The notes under the pieces: model-generated
Told to the model about the DNA's origin: nothing
What the model saw: only the letters and a program-made list of their open reading frames with translations
Databases searched by the model: none
Source of the DNA: Micrococcales bacterium UBA7469
GTDB lineage: Bacteria; Actinomycetota; Actinomycetes; Actinomycetales; Microbacteriaceae
Direction of reading: 5' to 3'
Length of the DNA: 25,060 bases
Assembly (NCBI GenBank): GCA_002479805.1
Contig: DLPB01000028.1
Location: forward strand, 1-25,060
Made by a program: the position numbers and the translations under genes
In this document: in pieces, positions 14,207-21,196 of the stretch
How positions within the stretch are numbered: the first letter of the stretch is position 1
How the letters are laid out: the number at the start of each line of letters is the position of its first letter

Positions 14207-15355
14207 ATGCTGAAGAAAGTCGCCATTGTCACAGAGTCTTTTTTGCCTCAGATAAATGGCGTCACCAACTCGGTGGTGCGAGTTTTAGAGACCCTGAAAC
14301 AGCACGAAATTGAGGCGATGGTAATTGCTCCAACCTCTCCCTCGCCAAAGCACCTAGGTTTCGACGTTCACACCACGACAGCCATTTCGCTTATGCAGTT
14401 TCCGGTTGCGATGCCGAGTCCAGCAATCTCAAAACTGCTGGATGATTTTCAGCCAGATGTGATTCACGTGGCAGCGCCGTTCATGATTGGTGCCCAAGCC
14501 ATTTCCTGGGGTCAGCGCAATAGTGTGCCGACGGTGGCGATTTACCAAACGGATGTTGCAGGTTACCTAGAGCGCTACAACCTCTCTTTTGCCAAGCCGG
14601 TGTTGGAAAAGATTGTTGGCGGTATTCACCTTGGTGCGACCTTGAATTTGGCACCGACAAATGAAGCGGCCGAGTATTTGCGAAAGATCAGCGGCGGCAA
14701 GGTAGAGGTTTGGGGACGCGGGGTCGATCTTGACCTTTTCAATCCGAAAAATGTGGGCGATGTCGAGACCCAGGTGATTAGGTCTCGCATCGCTCCACCC
14801 GAGCATAAAGTCATCGGGTTTGTAGGTAGGTTGGCGGCTGAAAAGCAAGTGCATCGAATGCAGGAGCTGTTTGATCTGCCAAACACTAGCTTTTTGGTGG
14901 TTGGCGACGGTCCAGAGCGCGAGCGGTTGGAAGCACTTTTCCGAGGCGCTCCCGTGACTTTCACCGGCGCTCTCAGCGGCTTAGAGCTGGCGCGTCACTA
15001 TGCGGCAATGGATGTCTTTGTGCACTTTGGCACCGAAGAAACATTTGGTCAGACCATTCAAGAGGCGCAGGCCTCGGGGTTGCCGGTGGTAGCACCCAAT
15101 GTCGGAGGCCCTAGGCACCTGATTGAACATATGAAATCTGGGCTGCTGGCCGATCCGAGTCAGCCGCAAGGATATAGGTATTTGGTAGCTCAACTCTTGG
15201 CGAGTGAGGGGCTTTGCCGGGAGCTTGCGCTGGGGGCTGCAAGAAGCGTTGAGGGCCGTTCGTGGTCTGCCAATAACGCTAAACTCTTGCAGTATTACCA
15301 AGAGGCCCTGGCAGCTTCTGGTGCGCTACGAGTGGAGCAAATTGAACTGGCTTGA
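14207..15355 (+). CDS. GT4 glycosyltransferase, MgtA/PimB-like alpha-mannosyltransferase
   Basis: A 382-residue GT-B enzyme. The N-terminal half has VTESFLPQINGVTNSV, the acceptor-side signature of this group, and QTDVAGYLERYNL. The C-terminal half has FVGRLAAEKQV, VGDGPERERL, and the donor-site EETFGQTIQEAQASGLPVVA with the EX7E pattern, then NVGGPRHLI. The best remembered relatives are actinobacterial GDP-mannose-dependent MgtA/PimB enzymes that extend glycolipids used as anchors for lipomannan or lipoarabinomannan-like polymers. Donor and acceptor are inferred. It overlaps the following DedA gene by 14 bp. Confidence 0.88.
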   Translation: MLKKVAIVTESFLPQINGVTNSVVRVLETLKQHEIEAMVIAPTSPSPKHLGFDVHTTTAISLMQFPVAMPSPAISKLLDDFQPDVIHVAAPFMIGAQAISWGQRNSVPTVAIYQTDVAGYLERYNLSFAKPVLEKIVGGIHLGATLNLAPTNEAAEYLRKISGGKVEVWGRGVDLDLFNPKNVGDVETQVIRSRIAPPEHKVIGFVGRLAAEKQVHRMQELFDLPNTSFLVVGDGPERERLEALFRGAPVTFTGALSGLELARHYAAMDVFVHFGTEETFGQTIQEAQASGLPVVAPNVGGPRHLIEHMKSGLLADPSQPQGYRYLVAQLLASEGLCRELALGAARSVEGRSWSANNAKLLQYYQEALAASGALRVEQIELA

Positions 15356-15977
15356 TGCCCAAAACATAATTAACGCCTTTGGCGATTATGTGGCTCTTGC
15401 CGTAACTCTCATTATTTTTTTGGAAACCGCCTTCATCTTCACCTCGTTTTTGCCCGGTGACTCACTGCTATTTCTAACTGGTCTGGCGCTGGCAACCAGC
15501 ACGGCTTGGTTGCCCGACTGGTTAGGGTTCATTTTGATTTGGCTGGCCGCCTTTATTGGAACCCAGACCGGCTACTGGATTGGTTACAAAATTGGACCAC
15601 CGCTGTTTGAGCAAAACCGAAACTTCATCTTGAACCAGAAGGTGCTGGATCGCACCCACGAGTTTTTTGAAAAGTATGGAACTCGTGCGGTGGTGTTGGC
15701 CAGATTCGTTCCGATTCTCAGGGCGCTGATCCCGATGCTGGCCGGCATCTCTGAGATGGACATTAAGCGCTTTACGAAGCTGAATCTGCTCGGTGCAACC
15801 ATCTGGGTCGGTGTATTTATGTTGGCCGGCTACTGGCTGGGTCAGATTCCATACATCAAAGAAAACCTTGAGACCACGGTCATTCTGATCATCATCTTCA
15901 CCTCGCTGTTGCTACCGGTCGAGCTGCTTCGTGACCGAATCGCCAAGGGTATAAATGCAAAGCGAGCTAGGCGCTAA
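15342..15977 (+). CDS. DedA family membrane protein (first copy)
   Basis: I start this 211-residue protein at TTG 15342 (MNWLDAQNIINAFG), because GGAG at 15334-15337 precedes it and this N-terminus matches other DedA proteins; GTG 15321 is an alternative. Motifs: ETAFIFTSFLPGDSLLF, GYWIGYKIG, FFEKYGTRAVVLARFVPILR and a re-entrant LAGISEMDIKRF segment. DedA proteins act in undecaprenyl-phosphate recycling and membrane homeostasis. Translation is probably coupled to the glycosyltransferase through the 14-bp overlap, which fits a lipid-carrier role in glycan assembly. The 3' end overlaps the convergent SGNH gene by 11 bp. Confidence 0.9.
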   Translation: MNWLDAQNIINAFGDYVALAVTLIIFLETAFIFTSFLPGDSLLFLTGLALATSTAWLPDWLGFILIWLAAFIGTQTGYWIGYKIGPPLFEQNRNFILNQKVLDRTHEFFEKYGTRAVVLARFVPILRALIPMLAGISEMDIKRFTKLNLLGATIWVGVFMLAGYWLGQIPYIKENLETTVILIIIFTSLLLPVELLRDRIAKGINAKRARR

Positions 15978-16773
15978 CCAGCTGCCAGTGCGGTTGTTCT
16001 ACATCAGCCCGAAAGGGCGTTAGCTCACTGTGTTTAGGTTCTAATCCGTCGCCTGAGGTGACGCCTTTGAGTTTCCGATCGAAGAACGGAATGACATCCC
16101 GCGCAATCCAGCGACTGGTTTCGATCAACCCTCGGGAAACCTGGGTTAATTCCGGTGTGGCGAAGCGGTAGTTCAGCCCAAGTATTTCGGCCGCATCATT
16201 GGCAACGCGAATATGTCCCTGGCCGGAAAAGTGCACCATATCCTCGGCCCAGTAGCCTAGGTTTTCAAAATCTCGAATACCGAAAACGTCAAGCACCGGA
16301 ATTTCAAATTCATCTGCAACCGTCTCAATCAGAGTTGAAAACAGTTCCGCTTTCGGTCGCATTGGCTTAAAGAGTTTCAGGTGAATTGGGTTGATTGTGT
16401 TCGCAACAACGACGTCGCAGCCGGCTGCTAATAACTGCTGGATCCCATCCCGAAGGTTCTCCCGCAAGCTAGGAAGTGAACTAGGTCTAGTCATTATGTC
16501 GTTCGAACCTGCCATCACGGTCACCAGATCTGGTTGCAACCTCAGCGCTTGAGGCAACTGAACGTCAATAATCTTTTGGAGCTTGGAGCCGCGAATTGCC
16601 AGGTTGGCGTATTGAAATTCGTAACCGGAATCATGGGCTTCTTTGGCCATGATTCCTGCCAGTCGATCGGTCCAACCGCTGTGGTGCCTTGACTTATCAA
16701 AAGTGAAGTCACCTAAACCCTCAGAGAGCGAGTCTCCGATTGCAATGTATGAGCGGTATGGCTTTCCAATCAC
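15967..16773 (-). CDS. SGNH/GDSL hydrolase
   Basis: A 268-residue esterase-like protein. Block I is YIAIGDSLSEGLGD with catalytic Ser near residue 15. Block II Gly lies in IRGSKL, block III Asn in VMAGSNDI, and block V holds Asp and His in EDMVHFSGQGH. No signal peptide is present, so it is probably cytoplasmic, despite many SGNH relatives being secreted. Start is GTG 16773, two residues into the conserved N-terminus; no good ribosome site is seen. The C-terminal 60 residues after the catalytic core include an amphipathic stretch of unknown role. Substrate unknown; acyl-ester or acetyl-ester cleavage is the family activity. Confidence 0.88.
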   Translation of the reverse strand: MIGKPYRSYIAIGDSLSEGLGDFTFDKSRHHSGWTDRLAGIMAKEAHDSGYEFQYANLAIRGSKLQKIIDVQLPQALRLQPDLVTVMAGSNDIMTRPSSLPSLRENLRDGIQQLLAAGCDVVVANTINPIHLKLFKPMRPKAELFSTLIETVADEFEIPVLDVFGIRDFENLGYWAEDMVHFSGQGHIRVANDAAEILGLNYRFATPELTQVSRGLIETSRWIARDVIPFFDRKLKGVTSGDGLEPKHSELTPFRADVEQPHWQLVSA

Positions 16774-16869
16774 GAGTTCATCAAAAAACAGGCAACCGAA
16801 TTTTAGGGAAACCAGTGGTTGCGTGTTTGGTGCTGATTTATGAATTACTTACCGCCAGCCGAGTTTGAT

Positions 16870-16899
16870 TTGACATTTGTAACTAACCATTGCAAAATT
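16870..16899 (+). promoter_or_regulatory. Promoter of the Cys/Met-rich leader
   Basis: An exact TTGACA (16870-16875) is followed 18 nt later by AAAATT (16894-16899), or 17 nt later by CAAAAT. The -10 box is weak, but it ends 6 nt before ATG 16906, which would make the transcript leaderless. Confidence 0.6.
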
Positions 16900-16905
16900 C
16901 TTCCA

Positions 16906-16995
16906 ATGTCTACTCGTTCAGCTTCCACAGCGTTGGTTACCACCAACGCCATGATGTGCTGCTCGATGTGTATGTGCATGCTTTCGTGCCGCTAA
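16906..16995 (+). CDS. 29-residue Cys/Met-rich leaderless peptide
   Basis: A reading frame of 29 codons and TAA. The N-terminal half is Ser/Thr/Ala-rich with one Arg. The last 14 residues are MMCCSMCMCMLSCR, with 5 Cys and 5 Met. It starts 6 nt after a -10-like box and has no Shine-Dalgarno site. The best reading is a leader peptide whose translation senses Cys/Met supply, as known for leaderless polycysteine frames in mycobacteria. A small copper- or thiol-binding peptide is the alternative. The final codons form one arm of an RNA stem. The next gene is a winged-helix regulator, 103 nt after the stop. Existence as a translated unit is inferred. Confidence 0.55.
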   Translation: MSTRSASTALVTTNAMMCCSMCMCMLSCR

Positions 16996-17029
16996 ACGAA
17001 ACAGCTATTTCGTTCTAGCCCTACGGCAC
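16986..17029 (+). ncRNA. Nested hairpin overlapping the leader peptide stop
   Basis: The outer stem GTGCCG (16986-16991) pairs with CGGCAC (17024-17029). Inside it AACGAAA (16995-17001) pairs with TTTCGTT (17008-17014) around a 6-nt loop. The outer 5' arm lies in the last Ser-Cys-Arg codons, so a ribosome near the end of the leader would open it. No U-run follows, so it is not a standard intrinsic terminator; a Rho-type or translational control element is more likely. Confidence 0.5.
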
Positions 17030-17098
17030 CAGCACCCCAACAAACGCACGTGATTCGTGTATTCAAAACCACACACATCGACAAAAGGATTAGAACAA

Positions 17099-17695
17099 AT
17101 GACTCAGCTACTAACCAGCCAGCAGACCGAGGCCAAGGGATTTGCCCTCTACGTCGGCATCTCGGAATCCGAGGCTCAAGCCGCCGGCCTAACGCTTGCC
17201 CAGATCGCGAGCAAACTGCGCGAGACCATCGCAGAACTATTGCCAGAAAAGGCAAATGAAACCTACGCCACCTTGGCCATTGCTCCGGTGAATGCGCCGG
17301 GTCGAAACCTAGACATCACTCGCATCGCACTCAAAGAGCCAAAAGCCACCCAGGTGAAGCAGGGTGTCAAGGAAGAGGTCAAGGCTGCCAAGGGGATCGT
17401 GGTTGACCTAACTCGTCGACGCCTGTTTGTCGATGGCCAAAACGCCAACCTAACCTGCAAGGAGTTCGAGCTGCTCGCCTTCCTAATCGAGAACACCGGT
17501 CGGACCGTCACTCGAAACGAGATTGCGGCTATCTCGGACCGCTGCGGCGAACCAACTCCAAATGCCAGAACCATCGATGTTCACGTGCGACGACTGCGCG
17601 GCAAGATCGCCGGCTACGAAGATATCGTCCGCACCGCGCGCGGTCAGGGCTACCGCTTCGATAAGCACCCAGATGTGCTAATCGAAGAGCTCTAG
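17099..17695 (+). CDS. OmpR-type winged-helix transcriptional regulator
   Basis: A 198-residue protein starting at ATG 17099, with AAAGGA about 10 nt before; the frame is open to 17057 but lacks support there. Residues 1-90 form a small domain (FALYVGISESEAQAAG...ATLAIAPVNAPGRNLDI) that is not a receiver domain: the phospho-acceptor pattern is absent. Residues 98-190 are a PhoB/OmpR winged helix: VVDLTRRRLFVDGQ, LTCKEFELLAFLIEN, recognition helix NARTIDVHVRRLRGKI, and wing VRTARGQGYRFDKH. Similar unphosphorylated regulators occur widely in Microbacteriaceae; targets are unknown to me. The Cys/Met leader and hairpin upstream suggest its synthesis responds to sulfur amino acids or metal. Confidence 0.88.
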   Translation: MTQLLTSQQTEAKGFALYVGISESEAQAAGLTLAQIASKLRETIAELLPEKANETYATLAIAPVNAPGRNLDITRIALKEPKATQVKQGVKEEVKAAKGIVVDLTRRRLFVDGQNANLTCKEFELLAFLIENTGRTVTRNEIAAISDRCGEPTPNARTIDVHVRRLRGKIAGYEDIVRTARGQGYRFDKHPDVLIEEL

Positions 17696-17698
17696 ACT
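17693..17698 (+). promoter_or_regulatory. Candidate -10 box (TAGACT) of the kinase gene
   Basis: TAGACT overlaps the stop of the regulator and ends 6 nt before ATG 17705. No Shine-Dalgarno site precedes that ATG. This would give the kinase its own leaderless transcript besides any read-through. No clear -35 box. Confidence 0.4.
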
Positions 17699-17704
17699 GA
17701 CCCC

Positions 17705-18289
17705 ATGCAAGATTTCCACCAGGCGATTGCTGCCATAACCAAGCAGGTGGTTGGCCTGGTGGATAAAAATCCAACCCCAATTGTTCTAATCGATGGGCGG
17801 GCAGCTAGCGGTAAATCATTTCTGGCTGCAGCCCTGAAAAATCAGCTGTTCAAAGAACTAGAACAAGCGCCTCGGCTTATCCACATGGATGATCTCTATC
17901 CCGGATGGGAGGGTCTTATCCCGGGCTCTCATTACCTCAATCAGCAAATCCTTCAGCCACTAAAGCTGGGCAAAGCCGCAAGTTGGCAGCTTTGGGATTG
18001 GGAGCAAGGTCAGCGCGGCAGGAACGATGAGCCGGGCAATGGCTGGCGAGAATTTTCCGGTGGGACACCTTTGATTGTGGAGGGTTGCGGATCGCTGTCT
18101 CGGGTCTCCTCCGAGCTAGCAGATTATCGAGTCTGGATTGAAACCGAGAAGCAGGTTCGGCATAAGCGTTGGCTAGAGCGTGATGGCGAGAAATTCAATG
18201 AGTTCTGGCACATCTGGGCAGGGCAGGAAGACGAGTTTTACCAGCAGGAAAAATCTGCGCAGTTAGCCGATTTGGTGATTGAAAACTAG
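17705..18289 (+). CDS. P-loop nucleoside/uridine kinase-like protein
   Basis: A 194-residue cytoplasmic protein with Walker A GRAASGKS (31-38) and, after a beta-strand, HMDDLYPGWEGL (59-70), which corresponds to the acidic substrate-binding strand of uridine kinase and related enzymes. A second strand LIVEGCGSLS is followed by a lid-like region rich in Arg/Lys (VRHKRWLERDG). The short length and the DDLYPGW motif place it among uridine kinase-like ATPases common in Actinobacteria. The substrate is not known and could be a nucleoside or another small hydroxyl compound. Its stop shares the palindrome CTAG with the convergent DedA gene. Confidence 0.8.
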   Translation: MQDFHQAIAAITKQVVGLVDKNPTPIVLIDGRAASGKSFLAAALKNQLFKELEQAPRLIHMDDLYPGWEGLIPGSHYLNQQILQPLKLGKAASWQLWDWEQGQRGRNDEPGNGWREFSGGTPLIVEGCGSLSRVSSELADYRVWIETEKQVRHKRWLERDGEKFNEFWHIWAGQEDEFYQQEKSAQLADLVIEN

Positions 18290-18924
18290 CCGTTTCGATT
18301 GGTGCGCCAGGTTCTGACGCCTGCGATGATGCTTAGCCCGATGACGACCAGGGCAATGATGTAGACAAAGGAACGAACCCACTCGATTGAGTAGGTGAAG
18401 TAGCCGGCCACCGTCAGCCCGACGCCCCAAAGCGTTGCACCAACTAGGTTTGCGGTGAAGAACTTGTAGTAGTTCATCTTTCCAATGCCTGCCACCGCAG
18501 GGATAATCACTCTGGCCCACGGGATGAAACGTGCCACCACAATCGACCACCAACCGTAATCGGCATAGAACTGCTCGGAGCGTACGATTGCCTTTTTTAG
18601 CCAGTTGCCATTGCGCTTATCGAGGTATGGCCTGCCAAAGTGTCGACCGAGCGTGTAGCCGACCTGATCGCCCAACCAGGCGGCAATACCAACGCCGATT
18701 GCCATGACGTAAATGTTTATCGAATCTGAATTAGCTGCGGCAATTAGACCGGCTGCGAAAACCAGTGAGTCACCGGTAATAAAGGGAATGAATGCCCCGA
18801 CAAAGAGCCCGGTTCCAGCAAAGACTAGGCCGAATACCGCAAGGTAAAAAAGCACCGGACCAATTACATCGAACCAGCCCACGATGTCATCGGTGACGGA
18901 GGTTCGGATTGCAATTAGATTCAC
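18286..18924 (-). CDS. DedA family membrane protein (second copy)
   Basis: A 212-residue membrane protein starting at GTG 18924. Motifs are GAFIPFITGDSLVFAAGLI, WLGDQVGYTLGRHFGRPYL, FYADYGWWSIVVARFIPWARV and VAGIGKMNYYKFF, with the conserved Arg/Pro pair of the re-entrant hairpin. It differs clearly from the copy at 15342, so the two are old paralogues rather than a recent duplication. Function within the family is membrane lipid or undecaprenyl-phosphate translocation. A TAAACT box ends 6 nt before the GTG, again a leaderless pattern. It is divergent from the DUF3048 lipoprotein. Confidence 0.92.
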   Translation of the reverse strand: MNLIAIRTSVTDDIVGWFDVIGPVLFYLAVFGLVFAGTGLFVGAFIPFITGDSLVFAAGLIAAANSDSINIYVMAIGVGIAAWLGDQVGYTLGRHFGRPYLDKRNGNWLKKAIVRSEQFYADYGWWSIVVARFIPWARVIIPAVAGIGKMNYYKFFTANLVGATLWGVGLTVAGYFTYSIEWVRSFVYIIALVVIGLSIIAGVRTWRTNRNG

Positions 18925-18930
18925 CTGACA

Positions 18931-18936
18931 AGTTTA
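18931..18936 (-). promoter_or_regulatory. Candidate -10 box (TAAACT) of the second dedA gene
   Basis: On the minus strand TAAACT ends exactly 6 nt before the GTG start codon at 18924. No convincing ribosome-binding site lies between, so a leaderless mRNA is likely. Confidence 0.5.
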
Positions 18937-18977
18937 CCCGCCTAGCGCCAATGCCCTAATCGAGGCAACTAGCCTCC

Positions 18978-18983
18978 TAAACT
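18978..18983 (+). promoter_or_regulatory. Candidate -10 box (TAAACT) of the DUF3048 lipoprotein gene
   Basis: TAAACT ends 7 nt before ATG 18991. The intervening G-run touches the ATG directly, too close for a normal ribosome site, which favours a leaderless start. It uses the same hexamer as the divergent dedA promoter. Confidence 0.45.
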
Positions 18984-18990
18984 TGGGGGA

Positions 18991-20082
18991 ATGCGTATCG
19001 GTAAGAAAATCTCCGCCCTGTTTTTGCTCACTGCTTTGGCCCTAGCCGGCTGCACCTCGGCCCCCCAGCCGAGCCAGAGCGCAACTCAAACTCCAACTGA
19101 GGAGCCAACGCCAGAGCCGGTATTTATCACCGCACCGCTCACCGGCGTTCAGTATCTCGAGGGCACTAACCCGTATCTTGCGCTTCCGGCACTTTCCGCG
19201 AAGATCGATAACACCTACAACGGTCGCCCTCAGCTTGCACTGAACGATGCCGATATTGTTTACGTCACCCGCGTTGAAGGTGGCATGACCAGATTGCTGC
19301 CGGTTTGGCACTCGCAGATGCCAGAGACCATTGGGCCAGTTCGCTCGGTTCGTCCGGTTGATGCCAGCATCATCGATCAGTACAGCGGCATCTTTGTTTA
19401 CTCTGGTGGTCAGTATCCATTCAAGAAGGCTGCTCGCGAAACCGGTCTGGTGATGAGCGATGAGGACACCGAAAACGACAAGGACACCTATTTCCGCGAG
19501 CCAACCAGAAGCGCGCCCTGGAACTTGTTCTTCCGCGCCCAGAAGCTGCAGTCGATCTATATCGAACAACCCGCTCCAGTTCAGTCGATGGTGTTCGATG
19601 CGGAACCAAGTGCGGTAGCACTTGGGGAGAAGGTTGAAGCTATCGATGTGAAGTACACCTCACTGCGCTCCACCTGGAAGCCAGGCACCGCAAGCTACCC
19701 ATGGTCAACTGCCAGCCAGACGGTTTGGTTGCGCTGGATGGACAAGACCGAGCACCTGCAAGAAGGTGGAGCTCAAGTGATTGCTAAGAACGTCATCGTG
19801 ATGGAGGTCGAGCACGACCTGAGCTTTATCGACCCGAAGTACGGTGCGATTCCAAAGGCCAAGTTGAATGACAACACAGGTGTGGCGCACATCTTCAGCG
19901 AAGGTTACTACCTAAAGGCGGTTTGGACCAAGGCCGGTAACGACCAGCCAATTCGCTACAGCCTGACAACTGGAGAGCCAGTGAAATTTGCCGTCGGTAA
20001 CACCTGGGTGGAGATGATGGATCTTCCGAAGTCGAAGCTGACCATCACCAAGCCTGAGGTAGCAACCGAATCCGACCAGTAA
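18991..20082 (+). CDS. DUF3048 (YerB-like) lipoprotein
   Basis: A 363-residue lipoprotein. The signal peptide ends in the lipobox LALAGC (Cys21 lipidated), followed by a Ser/Thr/Pro/Glu linker. The body shows DUF3048 features: LPALSAKIDNTYNGRPQLAL near the N-terminus, DADIVYVTRVEGGMTRLLPVWHSQMPETIGPVRSVRP, and later ASQTVWLRW, then EGYYLKAVWTKAG..QPIRYSLTTGEPVKFAVGNTWVEMMD. The family is anchored outside the membrane; its biochemical role is not established. Its stop directly abuts the ATG of the next small gene. Confidence 0.93.
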   Translation: MRIGKKISALFLLTALALAGCTSAPQPSQSATQTPTEEPTPEPVFITAPLTGVQYLEGTNPYLALPALSAKIDNTYNGRPQLALNDADIVYVTRVEGGMTRLLPVWHSQMPETIGPVRSVRPVDASIIDQYSGIFVYSGGQYPFKKAARETGLVMSDEDTENDKDTYFREPTRSAPWNLFFRAQKLQSIYIEQPAPVQSMVFDAEPSAVALGEKVEAIDVKYTSLRSTWKPGTASYPWSTASQTVWLRWMDKTEHLQEGGAQVIAKNVIVMEVEHDLSFIDPKYGAIPKAKLNDNTGVAHIFSEGYYLKAVWTKAGNDQPIRYSLTTGEPVKFAVGNTWVEMMDLPKSKLTITKPEVATESDQ

Positions 20083-20226
20083 ATGCGTGGCGTCAAGAAG
20101 GAAAACCTTCCTGAGAAGCTTTGCGAGCGCTGCGGCAAGCCGATGGTTTGGCGAAAGAAGTGGGAGAAGACCTGGGATCAGGTCAAGTTCTGCTCAGAGA
20201 AGTGCCGCCGCACTAAAGATCTGTAG
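20083..20226 (+). CDS. DUF2256 zinc-ribbon protein
   Basis: A 47-residue protein whose ATG follows the lipoprotein stop without any gap. It begins MRGVKKENLPEKLCERCGKP and has CxxC (Cys14, Cys17) and CxxxC (Cys37, Cys41) knuckles around WRKKWEKTWDQVKFC. This is the complete pattern of DUF2256, a short zinc-ribbon-like family found in many bacteria without an assigned function. About a quarter of its residues are Lys or Arg, so nucleic-acid binding is possible. The last 14 bp overlap the convergent galU gene. Confidence 0.88.
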   Translation: MRGVKKENLPEKLCERCGKPMVWRKKWEKTWDQVKFCSEKCRRTKDL

Positions 20227-21112
20227 CGAACTCCTTTAGCCAGGAGCGAAGGTCCTTGCCGATGTCGTCGCGATCGATACCGATCTTTAGGGTTGCCTTG
20301 ATGAAATCCAGCTTGTCACCGGTGTCATACCTTCTGCCAGTAAAGACCACGCCTCGAACGCCACCTGCAATTTCTGGGTGCTCGACCGCATACTCGAGTG
20401 CGTCGGTGAGCTGAATCTCGCCACCGCGACCCGGGTCGGTCTTTTCCAAAATATCGAAGATCTCTGGTCGCAAGACATAGCGTCCGATAACCGCAAGGTT
20501 TGAAGGGGCCTCATCGTTGTTTGGTTTTTCAACCAAGCCATTGACCACCACTACATCGCCCTCGCCGGTTTCGGTGACCGATGCGCAGCCGTAGAGGTGA
20601 ATCTGATCCTTTGGCACAACCATAAGAGCAATTACGTTGTCGCCGGTTTGCTCGTGAACCTCGAGCATGCGAGGCAGGATTGGGTCGCGGGTGTCGATGA
20701 CGTCATCACCCAGCAGCACCGCAAAGCTGTGATCGCCAACGTGTGATTTGGCGCGCAAAACTGCGTGACCTAGTCCGCGAGGGTCGCCCTGTCGGGTGTA
20801 GTGAATATCTGCCAGCTGCGAAGACTCCTGCACGGCGAAGAGCTTTTTCTCATCGCCCTTTTTGGCCAAGACCTGCTCGAGTTCTGCAACTCGGTCAAAG
20901 TGATTCTCAAGCGCATTTTTGTTGCGACCGGTGATCATCAGCAGGTCGATTAGGCCTGCCTCAACCGCCTCTTCAACAACGTATTGAATAACTGGCTTGT
21001 CGACGATCGGAAGCATTTCTTTTGGCATGGCCTTGGTGGCTGGCAGGAAACGGGTTCCCAGACCTGCTACTGGAATCACGGCCTTGCTGACTTGATAGCG
21101 CGGATTAGACAT
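20213..21112 (-). CDS. galU: UTP-glucose-1-phosphate uridylyltransferase
   Basis: A 299-residue enzyme that makes UDP-glucose from UTP and glucose 1-phosphate, feeding polysaccharide and glycolipid synthesis. The nucleotide-binding signature GLGTRFLPATKAMPKEMLP lies near residues 17-36, followed by DKPVIQYVVEEAVEAG, QGDPRGLGHAV, LLGDDVI with metal-binding Asp, VNGLVEKP and GGEIQLTDAL. Length is as expected. The promoter is the clearest in the window: GTGACA, 17 bp, TAGGCT, then 6 nt to the ATG. The nearby glycosyltransferases are natural consumers of its product. Confidence 0.96.
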   Translation of the reverse strand: MSNPRYQVSKAVIPVAGLGTRFLPATKAMPKEMLPIVDKPVIQYVVEEAVEAGLIDLLMITGRNKNALENHFDRVAELEQVLAKKGDEKKLFAVQESSQLADIHYTRQGDPRGLGHAVLRAKSHVGDHSFAVLLGDDVIDTRDPILPRMLEVHEQTGDNVIALMVVPKDQIHLYGCASVTETGEGDVVVVNGLVEKPNNDEAPSNLAVIGRYVLRPEIFDILEKTDPGRGGEIQLTDALEYAVEHPEIAGGVRGVVFTGRRYDTGDKLDFIKATLKIGIDRDDIGKDLRSWLKEFATDL

Positions 21113-21118
21113 GGCTTT

Positions 21119-21147
21119 AGCCTAGAGGCTGAACTCCAAGGTGTCAC
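21119..21147 (-). promoter_or_regulatory. galU promoter, leaderless type
   Basis: On the minus strand GTGACA (21147-21142, five of six bases of the -35 consensus) and TAGGCT (21124-21119) are separated by 17 bp, and the ATG starts 6 nt after the -10 box. There is no room for a ribosome-binding site. Confidence 0.65.
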
Positions 21148-21161
21148 TCAGGCCAAAGCCC

Positions 21162-21167
21162 TAGACT
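21162..21167 (+). promoter_or_regulatory. Candidate -10 box (TAGACT) of the second protease gene
   Basis: TAGACT would place the transcription start near 21174, giving a leader of about 23 nt that includes AGGGGG (21186-21191) before GTG 21197. This gene therefore has a conventional ribosome site. No clear -35 box. Confidence 0.4.
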
Positions 21168-21196
21168 CAGATGGTCAGATGAGTTAGGGGGCGAAG

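Noticed and set aside
16995..17014. The AACGAAA/TTTCGTT hairpin as an intrinsic terminator
   Set aside because: The stem is AU-rich and is followed by CTAGCCCTA rather than a U-run, so it was treated as part of a leader structure.
18962..18976. Inverted repeat GAGGC-AACTA-GCCTC upstream of the DUF3048 gene
   Set aside because: A 5-bp stem is short enough to arise by chance, and no second copy was found to support an operator.
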